Shown: positions 60,252-64,000 of the stretch, piece after piece | Layout: each line of letters opens with the position of its first letter | Position numbering within the stretch: position 1 is the stretch's first letter | Origin: Paenibacillus ehimensis NBRC 15659 | GTDB taxonomy: Bacteria; Bacillota; Bacilli; Paenibacillales; NBRC-103111 | DNA: 64,000 nt | Assembly: GCF_004000785.1 (NCBI RefSeq) | Contig: NZ_BILX01000016.1 | Coordinates: forward strand, 1 to 64,000 | Reading direction: 5' to 3' | Notes under the pieces: model-generated | Told to the model about the DNA's origin: nothing | What the model saw: only the letters and a program-made list of their open reading frames with translations | The model's database searches: none | Program-made: the position numbers and the translations under genes

Positions 60252-60325
60252 TCGGAGTAGCGGGATTCGAACCCACGGCCTCACCCACCCCAAGGGTGCG
60301 CGCTACCAGACTGCGCCATACCCCG
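60252..60325 (-). tRNA. tRNA-Pro (anticodon GGG)
   Basis: 74 nt. Acceptor CGGGGTA/TACTCCG, D arm GCGC-AGTCTGGTA-GCGC, anticodon arm CACCC-TTGGGGT-GGGTG giving anticodon GGG, T arm GTGGG-TTCGAAT-CCCGC, discriminator A. The 3' CCA is not encoded. The gene stands alone. Confidence 0.95.
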
Positions 60326-60403
60326 ACAATACTACGGTGCTGATGCCCGCAAATGCTTATCAGATACAGTGATTCGTTGATTTGCGAACCACAACGTAAT
60401 CTC

Positions 60404-61102
60404 TCAGCGTAGGTCATTATAGCACATAGGCGCGCACCCCTGCAAGTCAATTCCGCGGACCCTTGCGAAATTTTTTCCAAACAAAATTTGTGTTCCTCCC
60501 TCGGGGGCCAAAGTTGTTTCCTCCCTGCACAGACGGTTGCGTTCCCTTTTCGAAGGCAGCACCTGCTTAAGCGGAAATACCTTTACAAGGGACGACGTAA
60601 TCTCCTGCGCCATTTTCATGACGCCAGACAAACGCGTCGTGTGAAGAACGTCCATTTCCCGGCAGCCGCCAACGTTGACAACCCCAGTGACGCAATAATC
60701 GCCGACGTATGGAAGGTCGGTTCTTTTGACACCGCCCCCTGGCTTAATCGATCCCTTATAAACGGACATGCTTCCGACATCCGCCAGTTTCCCTAATGTA
60801 GCGTCGATTGCGATAATCTTCTTGCCGATGGGCAGCTGTGCCAGTTTTTCCGTCAGGTTGATCGCGTGCGCAGGTTCATCGATGGTTCCGACTACATTTT
60901 TGTATCCGAGCCTGGTTAAGTATGTGCCGACAAAAGGCCCCAGTGAATCGCCTGTGCAGCGATCCGTACCGATGCATAGGAATACAACGTCATTTACATT
61001 TAAACTGCCAGGTAACAACGAAAGCAGCGCGGTCGTAAGCTCTCCTTTCGTTTTAATCCCATTGAACTTGACGCCTTCAAGCGTGTTCTCATATGCCCCC
61101 AT
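60404..61102 (-). CDS. yyaC: YyaC-like spore protein (DUF1256)
   Basis: 232 residues. ATG 61102 (MGAYENTLEGVKFNG) lies eight bases after GGAGGTG and is chosen over the longer frame to 61162. The family core is CIGTDRCTGDSLGPFVGTYL, IIAIDATLGKLADVGSM and CVTGVVNVGG, resembling the germination protease (GPR) fold; described as a putative sporulation protein. The C-terminal about 40 residues with three Cys are an unusual extension beyond the conserved domain. Confidence 0.88.
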   Translation of the reverse strand: MGAYENTLEGVKFNGIKTKGELTTALLSLLPGSLNVNDVVFLCIGTDRCTGDSLGPFVGTYLTRLGYKNVVGTIDEPAHAINLTEKLAQLPIGKKIIAIDATLGKLADVGSMSVYKGSIKPGGGVKRTDLPYVGDYCVTGVVNVGGCREMDVLHTTRLSGVMKMAQEITSSLVKVFPLKQVLPSKRERNRLCREETTLAPEGGTQILFGKNFARVRGIDLQGCAPMCYNDLR

Positions 61103-61219
61103 GAAGCGGACACCTCCGTTTTTTCTGCGTTGCGCCCCACTACTCGGGTTCAGTGGCTGCATTTAATTAGACGGAGCAACTGAAAATTTCTCACACTTTT
61201 CTAAAAAATAGCGCCATAT

Positions 61220-61258
61220 AAAAACGCCTCCCATCCGTGGTTTTACGGAGAGACGGCG
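61220..61258 (-). terminator. second hairpin between hbs and yyaC
   Basis: Minus strand: CGCC...GGCG outside and TCCGT/ACGGA inside, with mismatches, followed by TTTTTA. A back-up terminator of hbs or part of the yyaC leader. Confidence 0.6.
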
Positions 61259-61282
61259 ATGTATTCGCATGATTATTAAAAG

Positions 61283-61316
61283 AAAAAACGCCCGAATGAC
61301 ATTCGAGCGTTTTTTC
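61283..61316 (-). terminator. terminator of hbs
   Basis: Stem AAAAAACGC-CGAAT/ATTCG-GCGTTTTTT with a small loop and T-run on either strand, 50 bp after the hbs stop. Confidence 0.88.
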
Positions 61317-61365
61317 AAGCCGGGGAACCGACTCCATTATGTAGAAAGCCTAAAGCCGCAAAAGC

Positions 61366-61638
61366 TTACTGGATTCCGTCTCTCAGCGCTTTGCCAGGTC
61401 TGAAGGCCGGGATTTTGCTGGAAGGAATTTCGATTTCTTCACCGGTTTGCGGGTTGCGGCCTTTGCGGGCGGAACGCTCACGAACTTCGAAGTTGCCGAA
61501 TCCGACCAATTGTACCTTATCTCCGCTTTGAAGCGCTTCGGAAATAGCTTCGAATACGGCTTCAACCGCTTTGGTAGCGTCCTTTTTGGAAAGCTCCGTA
61601 GATTCCGCTACCTTATTGATCAAATCGGATTTATTCAT
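61366..61638 (-). CDS. hbs: DNA-binding protein HU
   Basis: 90 residues. ATG 61638 ([20 protein letters not shown]) follows GGGGGGAGGTGA. Signature [20 protein letters not shown] and the beta-arm region [15 protein letters not shown]-like ([15 protein letters not shown]). Nucleoid protein that bends DNA. Follows spoIVA as in B. subtilis. Confidence 0.98.
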   Translation of the reverse strand: MNKSDLINKVAESTELSKKDATKAVEAVFEAISEALQSGDKVQLVGFGNFEVRERSARKGRNPQTGEEIEIPSSKIPAFRPGKALRDGIQ

Positions 61639-61702
61639 GCGATTCACCTCCCCCCGAAACAAACGAATCCTGTTACTTACTTTGTTAACCGTTTCGCCGA
61701 AA

Positions 61703-61732
61703 AATATACATTCGGAACGATGCAAAGGTCAA
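61703..61732 (-). promoter_or_regulatory. promoter of hbs
   Basis: Minus strand: TTGACC, 18 bp, TATATT, 65 bp upstream of hbs. Confidence 0.7.
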
Positions 61733-61782
61733 GAAACAACATTATAGTAATACACGCGTTAATCATTTTCAAGTGCAAACAC

Positions 61783-61813
61783 AAAAAATGCACCCTTCGG
61801 AGTGCATTTTTCA
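61783..61813 (-). terminator. terminator of spoIVA
   Basis: Minus strand: AAAAATGCAC/GTGCATTTTT stem with a 9-nt loop and T6. Confidence 0.9.
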
Positions 61814-61831
61814 CGAAAAATGAGAAGCATC

Positions 61832-63310
61832 TCACAAAATAATCGCAATGAGGCCGCCGGAACCTTCGTTTATAATCCGCCCAAGCGTTTCTTGGAGCTT
61901 GTAGCGCGCGTTGTCCGGCATCATGGCCAGCTTGCCTTGAATGCCTTCGCGTACGATCGAGTGCAGCGACCGTCCGAAAATATCGGATTCCCAGATTTTG
62001 AGCGGGTTGTCCTCGAAATCCTGCATCAAGTAGCGAACAAGCTCCTCGCTTTGTTTCTCCGTCCCGATGATCGGCGAGAATTCCGACTCCACGTCAACGC
62101 GAATCATATGAATCGACGGTGCCGTCGCCTTGAGCCGGACGCCGAAACGGGAGCCTTGCCGGATGAGCTCCGGCTCGTCGAGCGCCATCTCCGCGAGCGT
62201 CGGCGGGGCAATTCCGTAGCCGGTTGTTTTGACCATTTCGAGCGCTTCGGCAAAGTGATCGTACTCGCGCTTGGCATGCGTAAAATCCTGCATAAGCTGC
62301 AGCAGGTGGTCCTTGCCGCGGATTTCCACGCCGACGACCTCCATAAGAATGCGGTCATACAGCTCGTCGGGCGCGTATAGATCGATCTCCGCGACCCCTT
62401 GCCCCATATTCATTCCGGCCAACGCCGCTTTATCGATAAATTCGTATTCCTCGAAATGACTGACGACCCGATCCACATCGCGGAGCCTGCGAATGTCCTG
62501 TACCGTCTCGCGGACGGAGTTCTCGAAGCTGGAGCGGAGCCAGTGGTTTTCTTCCAGCACCATAACCCAGCTGGGCAGATTCACATTGACCTCGTGAACC
62601 GGGAATTCGTACAGCACTTCGCGAAGCACGGACATCATGTCGTCTTCATTCATATTGGCAACGCTCATCGCCACGACCGGCACGTCGTGCTTCGCCTGCA
62701 GCTCGTTCCGCAGCTCAACCACGGCATCGCTCTGCGGGCGGGTGGAGTTTACAATGACGATGAACGGCTTTCCGACTTCCTTCAGCTCGTTGATGATGCG
62801 TTCTTCCGCATCCACGTAGGAGGCGCGCGGTATTTCGGCGATCGAGCCGTCCGTCGTAATAACGACGCCAAGCGTCGCATGCTCTTGGATGACCTTGCGC
62901 GTCCCGATCTCCGCGGCTTCCTGGAACGGAATCGCTTCATCGAACCACGGCGTGTTGATCATCCTCGGACCGTGCTCATCCTCATACCCTTTGGCGCCTT
63001 CGACAACATACCCGACGCAGTCAACCAATCGAACGTTCACATTCAGTCCTTCAGCAACATGCAGCTGCACGGCATTGTTCGGTACGAATTTCGGCTCCGT
63101 CGTCATAATCGTCCGTCCGGCAGCGCTTTGCGGCAATTCGTCGGTTGCCCGGATCCGGTCCGCTTCATTCTGGATGTTCGGCAGCACGATCGACTCCATA
63201 AAGCGCTTGATGAACGTTGATTTTCCCGTACGGACCGCTCCAACGACCCCCAGGTAAATATCCCCGCCAGTACGCTCTGCAATGTCCTTAAAGATATCCA
63301 CTTTTTCCAA
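61832..63310 (-). CDS. spoIVA: stage IV sporulation protein A (spore coat basement ATPase)
   Basis: 492 residues; start TTG, eight bases after AGGAGG. N-terminal MEKVDIFKDIAERTGGDIYL and Walker A VGAVRTGKSTFIKR; the C-terminal region ends GGLIAIIL, matching the conserved end needed for localisation. SpoIVA polymerises with ATP hydrolysis on the forespore surface and is the base layer of the coat. Strong evidence for a true endospore former. Confidence 0.98.
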   Translation of the reverse strand: MEKVDIFKDIAERTGGDIYLGVVGAVRTGKSTFIKRFMESIVLPNIQNEADRIRATDELPQSAAGRTIMTTEPKFVPNNAVQLHVAEGLNVNVRLVDCVGYVVEGAKGYEDEHGPRMINTPWFDEAIPFQEAAEIGTRKVIQEHATLGVVITTDGSIAEIPRASYVDAEERIINELKEVGKPFIVIVNSTRPQSDAVVELRNELQAKHDVPVVAMSVANMNEDDMMSVLREVLYEFPVHEVNVNLPSWVMVLEENHWLRSSFENSVRETVQDIRRLRDVDRVVSHFEEYEFIDKAALAGMNMGQGVAEIDLYAPDELYDRILMEVVGVEIRGKDHLLQLMQDFTHAKREYDHFAEALEMVKTTGYGIAPPTLAEMALDEPELIRQGSRFGVRLKATAPSIHMIRVDVESEFSPIIGTEKQSEELVRYLMQDFEDNPLKIWESDIFGRSLHSIVREGIQGKLAMMPDNARYKLQETLGRIINEGSGGLIAIIL

Positions 63311-63369
63311 TGAGAATCCCTCCTACAGGTTGTTTAAGACGAAACTCGTACACGCTTTGGACTAGTACA

Positions 63370-63397
63370 AATATATGTACGGCGGTTCAAAATATGA
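63370..63397 (-). promoter_or_regulatory. probable sigma-E promoter of spoIVA
   Basis: Minus strand: TCATATT, 13 bp, CATATATT, close to the sigma-E consensus (KMATATT, 13-14 bp, CATACAMT). B. subtilis spoIVA is a sigma-E gene. Confidence 0.45.
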
Positions 63398-63519
63398 TGA
63401 CAGGCGCAGAAATAATTTTCACCGGAAATCCGGCTTTACCGTGTTCGCCGCTTGCGTCCTTAACTTCATCCCTGACAAATATATGTAGGAGATTCTACGA
63501 TTATTCTAGCTATGGCAAG

Positions 63520-63560
63520 AAAAAAACCTCTATCACCTTGAATAGAAGGTTGATAGAGGC
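63520..63560 (-). terminator. terminator of the yphF-like gene
   Basis: Minus strand: 13-bp stem CCTCTATCAACCTT/AAGGTGATAGAGG with a 6-nt loop and T7. Confidence 0.92.
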
Positions 63561-63564
63561 TCGG

Positions 63565-64000
63565 TTAGAACGAATCCGGAACGGGAACCGGCTTATTGTC
63601 TTTCCACATGTAAGCGAACGAGCGCGCCGGGACAAAATAAGATTCCTGAACGAGCAGCGCGCGCAGATCCTGCTTGGCATCAAGCTTGCCTTGAAGCTGC
63701 TTCTTATCGATAAGCCGCATAATTTCAGGCGCGTAATCGATGGCGACCTGCCCCGACTCGCTCATGAGGAACGGAAGCTTTACCGAGCGGGTGTACATGC
63801 TGTTGGCCTCCACCGGCTTTCGGTTCAGCTTGTCGTAATCGATGGCGAAAAAGCCGGGGGCCACCGATTCTCCTGCCGGCAGCGTGCCCGTTTTCGATTT
63901 GTAACGGTCCACCTCCTGCTGCAGTTCGACGGCCAGCTGGAACGAAGGCAGATCCATCATCTTGACCGTCGGCTTCGTCTCCGCATCGATCAGGACGTAG
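63565..64000 (-). CDS. YphF-like protein, 3' part; 5' end outside window
   Basis: The frame is open to the window edge (starts ...YVLIDAETKPTVKMM), so 144 C-terminal residues are seen. Features: AIDYDKLNRKPVE, PFLMSESGQVAIDYAPEIM and YFVPARSFAYMW near the end. The sequence pattern and the place directly upstream of spoIVA fit the YphF family (lipoprotein-like in B. subtilis, function unknown). The N-terminal signal cannot be checked here. Confidence 0.6.
   Translation of the reverse strand, partial: YVLIDAETKPTVKMMDLPSFQLAVELQQEVDRYKSKTGTLPAGESVAPGFFAIDYDKLNRKPVEANSMYTRSVKLPFLMSESGQVAIDYAPEIMRLIDKKQLQGKLDAKQDLRALLVQESYFVPARSFAYMWKDNKPVPVPDSF

Noticed and set aside
60121-60480. Minus-strand frame overlapping the tRNA-Pro gene
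   Set aside because: It would be translated through a tRNA and its terminator and overlaps the end of yyaC.
1-64000. CRISPR array, prophage, insertion sequence or defence island
   Set aside because: No regularly spaced repeats, cas genes, transposase, integrase or phage structural genes; gene order is conserved backbone.

Overview
The window reads as a chromosomal backbone segment of a spore-forming Bacillales bacterium, most likely Paenibacillus or a close relative. Evidence for this is the Bacillus subtilis-like gene order (nth / ypmB / dinG / panDCB-birA-cca-bshA-bshB1-mgsA-dapB-mazG / ypjC-ypjB-ypjA-qcrCBA-ypiF / tyrA-hisC-trp-aro / cheR-ndk-hepT-menG-hepS-mtrB / hbs-spoIVA), the spore genes (spoIVA, yyaC, ypjB, a GerMN lipoprotein), an S-layer (SLH) protein, bacillithiol genes, and Paenibacillus-style amidases with copper-amine-oxidase-like N-terminal domains. 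Nearly all genes lie on the minus strand, so each operon reads from high to low coordinates. I see no phage, IS element, integrase or CRISPR array.

Layout. 1-8.2 kb: 5' part of a dynamin-like GTPase gene, a small unknown gene, nth, an SLH protein, a GerMN lipoprotein and a cell-wall amidase. 8.3-12.5 kb: a compact FtsH-like membrane AAA protease with a membrane-anchored partner, a TseB/YpmB-like cell-wall regulator and an MTA/SAH deaminase. 12.7-14.5 kb: a plus-strand phosphate transport pair (DUF47 plus PiT). 14.5-28 kb: rex-dinG, then panD-panC-panB, birA, cca, bshA, bshB1, mgsA, dapB, a TPR gene and a MazG-like gene. 28-34 kb: yitT-like gene, ypjB, ypjA, the menaquinol:cytochrome c reductase genes qcrABC, ypiF and a small IDEAL protein. 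34-38 kb: gamma-carbonic anhydrase, an unknown protein, a histidine phosphatase and an ECF sigma/anti-sigma pair. 38-50.2 kb: the aromatic supra-operon aroC-aroB-aroH-trpEDCFBA and hisC-tyrA, interrupted by one plus-strand secreted-protein gene. 50.3-58 kb: a 54-codon gene, cheR, ndk, hepT, mqnA, ubiX, ubiA, menG, hepS and mtrB. 58-64 kb: PAP2 enzyme, an HprK-like kinase, tRNA-Pro, yyaC, hbs, spoIVA and the 3' part of a yphF-like gene.

How parts work together. mtrB (TRAP) at 57.7 kb and a TRAP-type attenuator in front of trpE at 47.2-47.5 kb form a complete Trp-sensing circuit in the same window. mqnA, ubiX, ubiA, menG, hepS and hepT point to menaquinone made by the futalosine route, which would feed the Qcr complex at 31-33 kb; Rex at 14.5 kb senses the resulting NADH/NAD+ balance. 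The tRNA-Pro gene lacks an encoded CCA, which the cca product at 22.4 kb would add.

Most interesting non-coding observations: (1) a probable small RNA of about 78 nt (38021-38098) with a consensus sigma-A promoter, a CcpA cre box inside the promoter spacer plus a second cre-like box, a strong terminator and a C/U-rich anti-Shine-Dalgarno stretch; (2) a leader between birA and panB with its own promoter, a repeated AGAAGGA element, a possible 13-codon leader peptide and an intrinsic terminator, which looks like an attenuator for pantothenate synthesis; (3) the TRAP-binding trp leader; (4) a 112-bp imperfect palindrome with a GNRA-capped core between hepT and ndk; (5) an 8-nt G/C homopolymer inside the probable promoter spacer of the MTA/SAH deaminase gene. 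All functional statements come from reading motifs by eye; no database search was run.
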